A DNA stretch of 64,000 nt from SXOA01 sp046153945. Its GTDB lineage: Bacteria; Planctomycetota; Planctomycetia; Pirellulales; Pirellulaceae. Below the pieces are notes generated by a model. It was given only the letters and a program-made list of their open reading frames with translations. It made no database searches and was not told the DNA's origin. The translations under genes were made by a program, and so were the position numbers. The stretch covers positions 1 to 64,000 of the forward strand of contig JBJXFF010000097.1 in assembly GCA_046153945.1 (NCBI GenBank). The letters are read 5' to 3'. Below, piece by piece: positions 50,619 through 59,463 of the stretch (its first letter is position 1; each line of letters opens with the position of its first letter).

Positions 50619-51319
50619 TTGAACTTCGACAGCATCTGCTCGGCGACAAAATCCATGCCGTTCTGGTTGAAGTGGTTCCCGTCGTAGGTCAGGATGCCGC
50701 TCGGCTTGTTGTCGGCGTTGTTCTTCTTCCAAAAGGCAACGAACGCCTTGCGGAGGTCGTTGAGGGGGACTTTCTTGGCGGCGGCGACTTCGCGCTCGAC
50801 TTGGGCGAAGGCTTCTAGATTGGGGTCGTCTTTGTTGGTCCCGTCGTGCTTCTCGCCGACGCTGGTGAGGCTGCACTGGATGACCTGCATACCCGCTTTT
50901 TGCAGGCGGTCGATGAGTTCCTCGAGGCTGGACTTGAAAGTTTCTTTGGGAAGCCGGCGAGCGTCGTTACAACCAATCTGAATGACGACGATGGTCGGCT
51001 TCTTCGGGAGAACATCCTTGTCGAGCCGCTTCAGCAGGTCCGGCACCGTGTGGCCGCCAGTGGCGACCCAGTCCACTTCGATATTCTTGTCCTTGTGCTT
51101 CTTCTGCAATTCCTCGCGAACGATGTTAACGTACCCCTTCTTCACATGTTCCTTCGGCTTCTCCTCGCCGGCGAGATTCGTGAGGGAATCGCCAAAGAAG
51201 ATGATCTTGTCCCCCTTCTTGAGTTCGACCTGACGAGTTGCCGGATCGTCATCGGCGGCCAGTACGAAAGAGAGCGGCGCGAGAAGTAGCAGCGCGACGA
51301 AAGAAATACGCAGAGACAT
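50615..51319 (-). CDS. Secreted SGNH/GDSL hydrolase
   Basis: A 234-aa exported esterase or acetylhydrolase with a Sec signal (1-21, FVLAAD). IIFFGDSLTNLAG gives the Ser nucleophile (block I), GGHTVPD lies in block II, IQIGCNDARRL is block III (Asn), and YDGNHFN supplies Asp and His (block V). Substrates in this family range from acetylated glycans to lipids. Start ATG 51319 chosen by signal peptide. Ends convergently with cdsA. Confidence 0.9.
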   Translation of the reverse strand: MSLRISFVALLLLAPLSFVLAADDDPATRQVELKKGDKIIFFGDSLTNLAGEEKPKEHVKKGYVNIVREELQKKHKDKNIEVDWVATGGHTVPDLLKRLDKDVLPKKPTIVVIQIGCNDARRLPKETFKSSLEELIDRLQKAGMQVIQCSLTSVGEKHDGTNKDDPNLEAFAQVEREVAAAKKVPLNDLRKAFVAFWKKNNADNKPSGILTYDGNHFNQNGMDFVAEQMLSKFK

Positions 51320-51364
51320 TGGACGCTCCTGGGAGAGGTGGGCGAGCAAAGAATTCATTTTAAC

Positions 51365-52480
51365 TCAGCGAATTTGCAGCGTCTCCCCTTCATAGGCGAG
51401 GCCGAGTGGTTCGATCAGAACAGCTTTGCGAGGGCCATGTCTTTCGACCGTACCGCCGATCCAGGCTTGCATGCCGAGTTGCTCAGCGAGTTCGACGGCC
51501 TGTGCTCCCTGTTCCGCAGGGAGATAGACCGCGAATCCGACTCCCATATTAAAAGTGCCGTACATCTCGCGGGAATCGAGGTGGGCGGAGCGGGCGATGA
51601 AGTCGAAGATCGGCGGGCAGGGGCGTGCCAAATGGGTGCAGCGATAGACGAACGGCTCTGCCAACCGCATCAGCTTCCGCCAGCCGTGGCCGGTCATGTG
51701 AACGGCATAGTGGAGGTCGAGCTTGGCGGTCTGGCAGGCGGCAATGAACGGCGAGTAAATGATGGAGGCGTCGAGCAGCGTTTCGGCATACGAGCGGCCA
51801 TCTTCCAACGGTGTGAGATAACCTTGCGGCAGCCGCGTAGCGAGCTCGCGGCAGAGAGTGAGGCCGTTGGCGTGTACCCCGCTGGAAGCGAGAAAAACCA
51901 TCGCGTCGCCGGCTTTGACTTTGCCTGCTATGCGGAGATTCTTGGGGCGGATGCGCCCCATTGCCGAGCCGGCCAGAATGATGGCCTGTTCTTGCACCAG
52001 CCCTTTGAGTGCCGGCGTTTCACCGCCCCCCCAAACCGCTCCCGCCCTTCGGCATCCTTCGGCAAAGCCGTCCGCGAGTGCCTTGGCCCGCTTCTCATTT
52101 TCAAACCACGCCGCACTCCCGACCGCGGCATGCATGGCCACCACCATCGGCAAGGCACCGACCGTGAGCAGGTCGTTGACGATGGCTCCGACAGTATCGA
52201 TGCCGATATTAAAATAGGCGTCCGCTCCCCGGCCGGGATGAAGAGCCAGCAAGGCGTCGGCCACCAGATTCTTCGTTCCGAGTCCCTCTTCAACGTGGGC
52301 CAAAAACTCTTCGGGGGTCTCGACCAGGTACGCACTCTCCCCCCGAATCCCCGTCGGCTCGGTCACCCCATGAGCGGCCAGCAGGTCCACGGTTTTCCCC
52401 GCCGCTCGCTGGCAGGCGAGTTTGAATTTGTCGAGCACGTCGTAGTTGACGCCGGTTGATTGATAGCTGAGCGGTTGCAT
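51365..52480 (-). CDS. purM: Phosphoribosylformylglycinamidine cyclo-ligase (AIR synthase)
   Basis: A 371-aa ATP-dependent enzyme of purine synthesis. YQSTGVNYDVLDKFK is the N-terminal binding loop, DTVGAIVNDLLTVGALP the metal-binding segment, WGGGETPAL the Gly-rich loop, and SSGVHANGLTL and HMTGHGWRKLMR the C-terminal signatures. It is slightly divergent in TGHGW (usually TGGG), so an AIR-synthase-related function is a small possibility. No other pur gene in the window. Confidence 0.87.
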   Translation of the reverse strand: MQPLSYQSTGVNYDVLDKFKLACQRAAGKTVDLLAAHGVTEPTGIRGESAYLVETPEEFLAHVEEGLGTKNLVADALLALHPGRGADAYFNIGIDTVGAIVNDLLTVGALPMVVAMHAAVGSAAWFENEKRAKALADGFAEGCRRAGAVWGGGETPALKGLVQEQAIILAGSAMGRIRPKNLRIAGKVKAGDAMVFLASSGVHANGLTLCRELATRLPQGYLTPLEDGRSYAETLLDASIIYSPFIAACQTAKLDLHYAVHMTGHGWRKLMRLAEPFVYRCTHLARPCPPIFDFIARSAHLDSREMYGTFNMGVGFAVYLPAEQGAQAVELAEQLGMQAWIGGTVERHGPRKAVLIEPLGLAYEGETLQIR

Positions 52481-52550
52481 GAATTTCTCCGCTTTCTTTT
52501 GTACCCCTCACTGGATTTCTGGCCTATACCCTGGCGGGGAAGAAAACGGA

Positions 52551-52640
52551 GATTGAACCGCGGAGAACGCGGAGGGTCGCGGAGGGTCGCGGAGGAGGAG
52601 GGCTGGTGAGGAGTTGAGGGGATGAGGAGTTAGGGGGATG
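52551..52640. repeat. Purine-rich tandem repeats (GCGGAGGGTC, 10-base; GGGGATGAGG)
   Basis: CCGCGGAGAACGCGGAGG followed by two GCGGAGGGTC units (about 52575-52594), then a second purine-rich stretch 52607-52638. A facing copy (CTCTGCGACTCTCCGTGTAC) lies at 52682-52701 inside the next gene. Confidence 0.65.
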
Positions 52641-52654
52641 TTATCATTACTGGC

Positions 52655-53617
52655 ATGAAATCGATCACTCCGGGCTTCTTTCCTCTGCGACTCTCCGTGT
52701 ACTCCGCGGTAATCCCCTTCTTCTTTGCTTGCCTATGTGCTACTGCGGAAGAATCTGTTTCCGGCGATGCAGTCATTCGCGCCCCGGCTGCTGGGTCCGA
52801 GATCATCATCACCACAACCAGCCGCTGTGCCGGGGCCATTCATTCGCTCACCTGGAATGGCAAGGAATTCATCGACAGCGCCGACCACGGTCGGCAGTTA
52901 CAGTCGGCATCGAATCTGGATGCGGGGAAGCAGCCGTTCTTTCCCGAGACATTCAACCCGACCGAAGCCGGCTCCGCTCGCGATGGAGCGGGGAAAAAGT
53001 CGACCAGCAAGCTGCTGGAACTGCGAGTAAGAGACAATATGCTGTTCACCAAATCGCAGATGGCTTTTTGGCTCGCGCCGGGGGAGAAGTCACAGGGACA
53101 CCCAGCACTTAACGACAAAAGGCTGTCGGACCATCTGCTGACGAAGGAGGTGCGAATTGGGTTCAAGGAGTGGAAGAGCGTCCTGGATTACCGCGTCACC
53201 TTCACCGTCCCCAAAAACGAGCGTCACAACTATGCCCAGTTCGAAGCCCTCACCGGCTACATGCCGCCCGACTTCAGCCGCTTTGAGACGTTTGATCCTA
53301 AAACCGGGAAGCTGGAACTGCTTGATGATGGCCCCGGCGAGGAGGACCGGCCAATTGTTTTCTCTACGGAGAGCGGCAGCCACGCGATGGGGATTTTTTC
53401 GTCCGACCAGCCTTCTCGCGGCTTTGAACAAGCAGGGTATGGCCGCTTTCGGTTTCGGGCGGAGAAGGTGGTTAAGTGGAACTGCGTCTTTCGCGTCAAC
53501 GACGACAACGGCGTGAGGTCGGGCGAGTATTCCTACCGAATGTTCGTGCCTATCGGAACGCGCGAAGACGTGCGGCTGGCACTGGTAGCGTTACAGAAGG
53601 AATTCGACAGACGCTAA
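52655..53617 (+). CDS. Secreted protein of unknown function
   Basis: A 320-aa protein with a predicted signal peptide (about 1-31, cleavage near CATA). The mature part is beta-rich (IHSLTWNGKEFIDSADHGRQLQSA, LDYRVTFTVPKNERHNYAQFEALTGYMPPDF, FRFRAEKVVKWNCVFR), reminiscent of aldose-epimerase-like sandwich folds, but I cannot name a family. Part of the signal peptide (about residues 8-20) is encoded by a stretch that matches the purine-rich repeat upstream in inverse orientation. If that part is not translated, the true start is unclear. Confidence 0.65.
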   Translation: MKSITPGFFPLRLSVYSAVIPFFFACLCATAEESVSGDAVIRAPAAGSEIIITTTSRCAGAIHSLTWNGKEFIDSADHGRQLQSASNLDAGKQPFFPETFNPTEAGSARDGAGKKSTSKLLELRVRDNMLFTKSQMAFWLAPGEKSQGHPALNDKRLSDHLLTKEVRIGFKEWKSVLDYRVTFTVPKNERHNYAQFEALTGYMPPDFSRFETFDPKTGKLELLDDGPGEEDRPIVFSTESGSHAMGIFSSDQPSRGFEQAGYGRFRFRAEKVVKWNCVFRVNDDNGVRSGEYSYRMFVPIGTREDVRLALVALQKEFDRR

Positions 53618-53692
53618 CCCGGTTGCACTCTTCACCGCTGTCGATTACCAAACACTCTCCTGCCCACCTTCCCCTTCACCCCGCCAAACTCC

Positions 53693-54418
53693 ATGACTAT
53701 CACGCAAGCCGTTCTCGACACGCTCGCCAAGTACGACACTCCCACCATCTGCAACGTCATCGAGCTGTTTGATATTCGCCCCCGCAACCGCGGCTACATG
53801 GATGCCCGGGTAAAGTGCAACTTCCCGGAATTTCCTCCCATCGTCGGCTATGCCTGCACAGCGGCGTTTCGGAGCGATGCTCCGCCAGCCGGCGGCGACG
53901 CCTATGGCAGCATCCAGACGCAGCTTGAGCAGTTTAGCAAACTCCCCGGCCCGGCCATCGTCGTCTTCCAGGATCTCGACGACCCGCCGGCTGCCGCGGT
54001 CTTTGGGGAGGTGATGTGCTCCACCTACAAGGCATTCGGCTCGGTCGGCCTTGTCACCAACGGGGCGGGGCGGGACCTGGAACAGGTGCGAGCCCTCAAG
54101 TACCCCGTCTTTACCGGCTCCACCATCTGCTCGCACGGCTATTGCCACATGCTGCACCTCGGCCTGCCGGTCCGCGTCGGCTCGCTGATGGTGAACCAGG
54201 GGGAACTCTTGCATGGCGACGCCAACGGCATCACCAACATCCCGCCAGAGATTGCGACTGAAATCGCCGACATCACCCCGGAGTTCATCGCCGCCGAGGA
54301 GATCATCATGAACTACGTGAAGGCACCCGGTCCAAAGGTAGTCTCCAAATACGACGAACTGCGGAAAGAATTTCAGGCGGCCGTCAAGAAGCTGACGGCG
54401 CGAGTGACGAGAAAGTAG
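53693..54418 (+). CDS. RraA-like family protein
   Basis: A 241-aa protein with the RraA / HMG-aldolase fold: LAKYDTPTICNVIELFD, AIVVFQDLDDPPAAAVFGEVM, LVTNGAGRDLEQVRALKYPVF, GDANGITNIPPEIA. Members are class II aldolases for 4-hydroxy-4-methyl-2-oxoglutarate or regulators of RNase E. The usual Arg-Asp pair is present (GRDLEQ). Context offers no clue to the substrate. Start ATG 53693 follows the preceding gene by 75 bases. Confidence 0.82.
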   Translation: MTITQAVLDTLAKYDTPTICNVIELFDIRPRNRGYMDARVKCNFPEFPPIVGYACTAAFRSDAPPAGGDAYGSIQTQLEQFSKLPGPAIVVFQDLDDPPAAAVFGEVMCSTYKAFGSVGLVTNGAGRDLEQVRALKYPVFTGSTICSHGYCHMLHLGLPVRVGSLMVNQGELLHGDANGITNIPPEIATEIADITPEFIAAEEIIMNYVKAPGPKVVSKYDELRKEFQAAVKKLTARVTRK

Positions 54419-54530
54419 CCAGCGATCCGCTAGCAGTTCATTCTCCGCGGCTTGGGCAAAGTTTTCCGGCAGAAGTTGCCGATAGTAGTCGGCAGCGCGA
54501 GTAACTTCAGGTTTCCCAGGAAGAGGAACG

Positions 54531-54869
54531 ATGTCTCAGCCGGAATCTGAACACGCCAGTTCGACTGCCGCGGCGACGATGCGGTCGCTCCCGGCCTATT
54601 CTCGCAGCCTGCTGCGGATCAGCGTTCCCGTGATGGTGACGCTGGCTACCACCCGCATGTCGCTCCAGCGAATCCTGCAAATTGGCCCAGGCTCGATCGT
54701 GCCGCTGGACAAATCGTGCGAAGATCCGCTCACGCTGCAAGTTGGCAATCACGACCTGGCCGTCGGCGAAGCCGTCAAGGTCGGCGACAAATTCGGCCTG
54801 CGAATCAGTTCCATGGTGATGCCGCAGGAAAAGTTTCTGGCGATTCGCGGCAAGCGGGAAGCGACGTAA
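54531..54869 (+). CDS. FliN/SpoA-domain protein (orphan)
   Basis: A 112-aa protein. After a Ser/Ala-rich N-terminus, RISVPVMVTLATTRMSLQRILQIGPGSIVPLDKSCEDPL and LQVGNHDLAVGEAVKVGDKFGLRI (both split here for reading) form a single SpoA domain. That domain makes the flagellar C-ring (FliN) and the type III secretion cytoplasmic ring. No other flagellar or secretion gene is adjacent, so it may be the motor FliN kept apart from the main cluster or an adapted paralogue. Confidence 0.78.
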   Translation: MSQPESEHASSTAAATMRSLPAYSRSLLRISVPVMVTLATTRMSLQRILQIGPGSIVPLDKSCEDPLTLQVGNHDLAVGEAVKVGDKFGLRISSMVMPQEKFLAIRGKREAT

Positions 54870-54893
54870 CGCAGGGTCGCTCTGCGAAGTGGG

Positions 54894-56990
54894 CTACTTC
54901 GCCCCCTTCATCCCCACCCACTCCGCCTTGCGCTTCACTTTGGCGAGTTCCCGGTAAACATCCGGCAAATCGAACCGGGCCAGAATGCCGGGAAGAAACG
55001 AAGAGAGCGGCCAGGAGTATTCCTCGGACTCGGCGATTTCCTGATAAGAACCCAACCCTTCCAGCAGGGTGACTTCGGTGACATGTTCACAGAGAAGCGC
55101 GGCGAAGGCGGCTGGAAGTGCCCCCCAGCCTTTGGCCAGGAGATGCACTTCGCGATGTCCGGCTGTGTGAAGGAAGTCGAGCACACGGAGCAGGTCCTGC
55201 GTCTTCTGTCCCACGTAAGGCTTGTCGAGCATCAGGGCGTGAATCGCGTAAAAGTAGTCGCTGCCGTAGGGAGTCAGGAATTGGTCACTGCCGCAAGTGT
55301 CCGGGCGAGACTCGCCGATGCCGCGAAGATCGCAGGCGTAGAACGGCTGGTCCGGTGGCTTGCTGAGCCGTTCTTGGATGGCCGGCTCTTGCCGCATTTC
55401 CACGTCGGCAGAGTAGTGCGAGACATACAACAGCGCTGGGCTGGGATCCTGCGGCGGGCGGGAAATATGCGACTGATTTCCCAGGCGAGTGACGATGGCA
55501 AAAACCCCCGGTTCGCTCTCGACGGCATAGGTCGTGGGATGGGGGCGAGGATAGTCCCGTGACTTGAGGCCGCGGAGGATGCGAAATTCCGGCGGCTCTT
55601 TGGCGACCGGCGGAAGTTGCAGCACGGCGGTGACGGCTTTTTTCAGTTCTTCGCCGGACAGCGGATGCCGGGCTTTGGCCAATTCCAGAGAGCGGTCCTT
55701 GGTGAAGGAAAAAACGGTTCGCGATTTCAGTTCGGCAACTTGCCCATGCGGCGTGCATTGCAGCGTCTCGTCCTTCTCAATGGTCAGAGCCGGCTCCTTG
55801 TCGGCATCGGAAATCTTGGTCACGCGATTGAAGAAGCGGTACATCGCCTCCCGATTCTCCTGCGAGTAGCCGTGATCGGTCGGGCCGATGTGTAGCTGAA
55901 TGTTGTCCGCGGCACCGAGCAGCGTATAGAGCCGCTTGAGCCGGGCGAAGGCTTCCAGCGAGCCGCGCACATCGAAAAAGTCCCGTTCCTTGGCCAGAAT
56001 GATGATCGGCTTGGGAGCCATCGCGGCGAGAAAATCGTCGTGATCGAGACCCAGGGCAATTGCTCGGGGAGGGCATTGCTCCGTGTCGGCAGGAAGCTCG
56101 TTTTCCAAGTTGCGGCGGAATGTGGTGACGAAACAGGCCGGAGCCGCCATGGTCCAGCGGGGCTCCACGCCGCACAGCCAGGTCGTCATCGTCCCGCCGC
56201 CGGAATTGCCGGTGATGCCGACGTGTTTCGAATCCACTTCTTCTCGAGTCAACAGATAATCGAGAGCCCGGATGCCATCCCAGGCCCGCCACATTCCGAA
56301 AAACTCACCGACGAGGAATTGCTGGTTGCCGGCATACAGATGCTCGCTCACGCCGATGCCTCGTTTGGGTTTCAGAGCTGCATCCACATATTGCAGCCGC
56401 TCTCCTTGGCCGATGGGATCAAAGATGAACGTCACGTAGCCTTGCCGGGCCAGTCCTTGCGCGAACGATTGATAAGCCTCCGCCGCTTTGCCATTCGCCG
56501 AATGACCGCAAACGCCAACGACTCCCGGTAGCGGTCCAGTTCTCCCTTGGGGGAGATATAGATTTCCCGTAACGAGAAACCCGGGGCGGCTTTCGAAGAT
56601 GATTTTCTCGATCTTATAGCCGCCGCGCTCGAGCGTGCCGGTGATTTTGGCGTTGAGCGGCGTCCTTTCGGGATTAGGGCCGAAGGACTGGCGGATTTTC
56701 TCGCGAACGGCGGCGATATGGGCCTCCGCATCTTCTTTGGTCTTCAGGGCGAACTTAGCTTTGAGAGCCGCTTCCTCGGCTTCTTTCACGCGGGCGACAA
56801 AATACTCCTGCACCATTCGCGAGAAGCGGTTGAGCGGCGGCAGATCGCGGCGAGGCTGATCAGCAGGCCCTTTTGGCTCTTGCGCGAAGAGCGGCAAAGA
56901 GCTAAGCGATTTCACGCCAGACATTCCCAGAGCAGTGCAGGCGGACCAGCGGAGGAGGTCGCGACGGGTGGGGGGGTGTGGAGAAGACAT
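54894..56990 (-). CDS. Tat-exported double alpha/beta-hydrolase (acetylxylan-esterase-like)
   Basis: A 698-aa protein with a twin-arginine signal (PTRRDLLRWSACTALGM). The first hydrolase domain (about 60-400) has the nucleophile elbow GITGNSGGGTMT and resembles the acetylxylan esterase / dienelactone hydrolase family. The second (about 440-698) has the same fold (LLYVSHYSADVE, ACDLRGIGESRPD) but its elbow reads LLAKGWGALPA, with no Ser in the GxSxG position, so it is probably inactive. A polysaccharide deacetylase role is likely; substrate unknown. Confidence 0.84.
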   Translation of the reverse strand: MSSPHPPTRRDLLRWSACTALGMSGVKSLSSLPLFAQEPKGPADQPRRDLPPLNRFSRMVQEYFVARVKEAEEAALKAKFALKTKEDAEAHIAAVREKIRQSFGPNPERTPLNAKITGTLERGGYKIEKIIFESRPGFLVTGNLYLPQGRTGPLPGVVGVCGHSANGKAAEAYQSFAQGLARQGYVTFIFDPIGQGERLQYVDAALKPKRGIGVSEHLYAGNQQFLVGEFFGMWRAWDGIRALDYLLTREEVDSKHVGITGNSGGGTMTTWLCGVEPRWTMAAPACFVTTFRRNLENELPADTEQCPPRAIALGLDHDDFLAAMAPKPIIILAKERDFFDVRGSLEAFARLKRLYTLLGAADNIQLHIGPTDHGYSQENREAMYRFFNRVTKISDADKEPALTIEKDETLQCTPHGQVAELKSRTVFSFTKDRSLELAKARHPLSGEELKKAVTAVLQLPPVAKEPPEFRILRGLKSRDYPRPHPTTYAVESEPGVFAIVTRLGNQSHISRPPQDPSPALLYVSHYSADVEMRQEPAIQERLSKPPDQPFYACDLRGIGESRPDTCGSDQFLTPYGSDYFYAIHALMLDKPYVGQKTQDLLRVLDFLHTAGHREVHLLAKGWGALPAAFAALLCEHVTEVTLLEGLGSYQEIAESEEYSWPLSSFLPGILARFDLPDVYRELAKVKRKAEWVGMKGAK

Positions 56991-57041
56991 GGTTGTTCAT
57001 AGGGCAAGGTTCAGATGGTAGTCGAATCAATTGGCCTAAAT

Positions 57042-57126
57042 AGTACCAAGTACACAGTACCGAGTACCTTGCGATCAAAGGTCGCTCTTTCGCTGTACTC
57101 CGTACTTGGTACTTCGTACTCGGTAC
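57042..57126. repeat. Heptad repeat family B, facing arrays
   Basis: Left 57042-57068 (AGTACCAAGTACACAGTACC...) and right 57094-57126 (TGTACTCCGTACTTGGTAC...). They could pair partly. They lie in the leader of the fhcB-like gene; the open frame before the real start is repeat translation. Confidence 0.75.
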
Positions 57127-57141
57127 AATACCCTAGACTGC

Positions 57142-58455
57142 ATGCCAACAGCGACCCCCAATCCAACACAACTCTTCGACGATTTCGCCTGCACCGTCTG
57201 CGGTTGTGTCTGCGATGACCTGAAGCTGACGGTGGAAGACGGGCGGATTGTGCGGACGGAAGGGGCCTGCGGCCTGGCTGAGCCGTGGCTGCTGGCGCAG
57301 GATAGCCGCCGGCCGCCGGCGGCGGAGATTGCCGGCTGCCCGGTCCCGTGGAAATCAGCAGTTGCCAAAGCAGCGGACATTTTGCGAGCCGCCAAGGCAC
57401 CCCTCATTTACGGCCTCTCTCGCAGCAGCACGCAGGGGCAGCGGCAGGCGGTGCAACTCGCCGATGCGCTCGGCGCAAACATTGATACAACTGCATCGCT
57501 TTGCCATGCACCATCGATCATGGCGCTGCAACAGGTGGGGGAATCCACCTGTTCCCTCGGTGAGATTCGCAACCGCGCGGACCTCGTCATCTATTGGGGC
57601 TCCAATCCAGCCGTCAGCCATCCGCGGCACATGGAGCGGTATGCGGCATTTCCAACCGGCCAATTTGTTCCCGAAGGTCGCGAGGGACGGACGCTCGTCG
57701 TGGTCGATGTTCAGCCGACGGAGTCGAGCAAAGAGTCCGATTTGTTTATCCAGGTCGAGCCGGGGGGCGACTTCGATGTGTTATGGACCCTGCGGGGTCT
57801 CCTTCAAGGATTGACATTTTCTGAGGATAATATCGCCGGCGTGCCGATGGCCGTCTTGCGGGATTTGGCGGAACGGATGAAGACGTGCCGCTGTGGCGTG
57901 TTCTTCTTCGGCCTCGGTTTGACGCAGCGCGGCGACGGTCACGCCAATGTCGAAGCTCTGCTGCGGCTGGTGCGGGATTTGAATGCCCATACGCGGTTTC
58001 ATGCCCGGCGGATGCGAGTCTATGGTGATGTCGCGGGGGCTGATACGGTGCTTTGCTGGCAGACCGGCTATCCATTCAGCGTAAATCTGGCTCGCGGCTA
58101 TCCGCGGTACAGTCCAGGTGAATATTCGGCGAATGACTTGCTCGGTCGGGGCGAAGTGGATGCCTGCCTGCTCGTCGGCAGCGAAGGGATTGAGCCGCTT
58201 TCCGCAGCGGCAAAAGAGCAACTCACCAAGATTCCAGTCATCGTTCTCGACTATCCGCAGGCCGACATTCCCATCCAAGTGCCGCCGCTGGTTCCCGCGG
58301 TGAAGTTCACGACGGCGGTGTACGGCATCCATCGCCCCGGCACGGCTTATCGCATGGATGAGATTCCGATTCCGCTCCGTCCGGTGCTGAAAAGCGATTA
58401 TCCCAGCGACGACGAGGTCCTTTCGGCAATACTGCAAGCGGTGGGTCGAGGATAG
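57142..58455 (+). CDS. fhcB: Formylmethanofuran dehydrogenase subunit B-like (FhcB/FwdB)
   Basis: A 437-aa homologue of the Mo/W-pterin subunit of formylmethanofuran dehydrogenase; in bacteria the FhcABCD complex hydrolyses formyl-methanofuran in the H4MPT C1 pathway. C17-TV-C20-G-C22-V-C24 matches the Cys-rich start of the family, and SLCHAPSIMALQQVG puts Cys121 where FwdB has its metal ligand. WGSNPAVSHPRHMER and LPxPP-like QADIPIQVPPLVPAVKF are conserved. Subunits A, C and D are not nearby. It is the first gene of an operon with moaA and a cysteine desulfurase. ATG 57142 is the start. Confidence 0.88.
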   Translation: MPTATPNPTQLFDDFACTVCGCVCDDLKLTVEDGRIVRTEGACGLAEPWLLAQDSRRPPAAEIAGCPVPWKSAVAKAADILRAAKAPLIYGLSRSSTQGQRQAVQLADALGANIDTTASLCHAPSIMALQQVGESTCSLGEIRNRADLVIYWGSNPAVSHPRHMERYAAFPTGQFVPEGREGRTLVVVDVQPTESSKESDLFIQVEPGGDFDVLWTLRGLLQGLTFSEDNIAGVPMAVLRDLAERMKTCRCGVFFFGLGLTQRGDGHANVEALLRLVRDLNAHTRFHARRMRVYGDVAGADTVLCWQTGYPFSVNLARGYPRYSPGEYSANDLLGRGEVDACLLVGSEGIEPLSAAAKEQLTKIPVIVLDYPQADIPIQVPPLVPAVKFTTAVYGIHRPGTAYRMDEIPIPLRPVLKSDYPSDDEVLSAILQAVGRG

Positions 58456-58464
58456 AATAGATGT

Positions 58465-59463
58465 ATGCCGTTCTCCGCTCCCCTCGTCGATTCTCTCGGC
58501 CGCGTGCATACCAGCCTGCGGATCAGCGTCACTGACCGCTGCAATATCCGCTGCTTTTACTGCATGCCGGAAGTGGTCCGTTTTCTGCCGCGGGAAGAGA
58601 TTCTTTCGTTCGAGGAAATCGAGCGGTTTGCCCGCGTCCTCGCGCCGCTTGGCATCAATAAGCTCAGGCTCACGGGCGGTGAGCCGCTGGTTCGGTCGGG
58701 ACTGCCGGGACTGGTGGAGCGATTGGCTGCGATTGACGGGATTGAGGATATCGCCCTCACCACCAATGGCATTCTGCTGGAAGAAAATTCGGTTGCACTC
58801 AAGAATGCCGGCTTGCAGCGGGTTAATATCAGCCTGGACGCCCTGACCGAAGACACCTTCCGCCGCATCAGTCGGCGGGACGGCCTGGACCGGGTGCTGG
58901 CGGGCATTCACGCGGCGAAGAAAGCGGGCTTTGAGAAAATTCGGCTCAATGCGGTCGCCATCAAGGGAATCACCGAAGCCGAGATTGTGCCGCTGGCCAA
59001 ATTTGCCCGCGAACAGCAGATGGAGATGCGGTTCATCGAGTTCATGCCCCTGGATGCCGACGACCAGTGGGACCATGACCAGGTGCTGACTGGCGAGGAA
59101 ATCCGCCGCGAAATCGAGTCCGCCATCGGCCCGCTGGTCCCTGCCCCCAGGCCCGATCCCAGTCAACCGGCATCGGACTTTGCCTATAGCGACGGCGGCG
59201 GCGTGATCGGTTTTATCAACCCGGTCACCCAGCCCTTCTGCCACGATTGCAACCGCTTGCGACTAACGGCAGAGGGGAAGGTCCGCAATTGTCTCTTCTC
59301 GACGGTCGAGTGGGACGCCCGCGCCGTCCTCCGCGGAGGGGGCAGCGATGAAGACCTGGCGGATCTCGTTCGGGACTGCATCTGGAATAAGAAACCGGGG
59401 CACGGCATCGATTCCGACCAGTTCGTGAAGCCGCAGCGGGCCATGTATCAGATTGGGGGCTAA
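58465..59463 (+). CDS. moaA: GTP 3',8-cyclase MoaA (molybdenum cofactor)
   Basis: A 332-aa radical SAM enzyme performing the first step of molybdopterin synthesis. The N-terminal cluster motif is C26-NIR-C30-FY-C33. LRLTGGEPLVR and VNISLDAL are family segments. The second cluster uses FCHDCNRLRLT and NCLF. The C-terminal double Gly (QIGG) needed for activity is present. It starts 9 bases after fhcB and its stop abuts the cysteine desulfurase start. Confidence 0.94.
   Translation: MPFSAPLVDSLGRVHTSLRISVTDRCNIRCFYCMPEVVRFLPREEILSFEEIERFARVLAPLGINKLRLTGGEPLVRSGLPGLVERLAAIDGIEDIALTTNGILLEENSVALKNAGLQRVNISLDALTEDTFRRISRRDGLDRVLAGIHAAKKAGFEKIRLNAVAIKGITEAEIVPLAKFAREQQMEMRFIEFMPLDADDQWDHDQVLTGEEIRREIESAIGPLVPAPRPDPSQPASDFAYSDGGGVIGFINPVTQPFCHDCNRLRLTAEGKVRNCLFSTVEWDARAVLRGGGSDEDLADLVRDCIWNKKPGHGIDSDQFVKPQRAMYQIGG

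Noticed and set aside
57781..59244. Minus-strand frame opposite fhcB and moaA
   Set aside because: Shadow of two clear genes.
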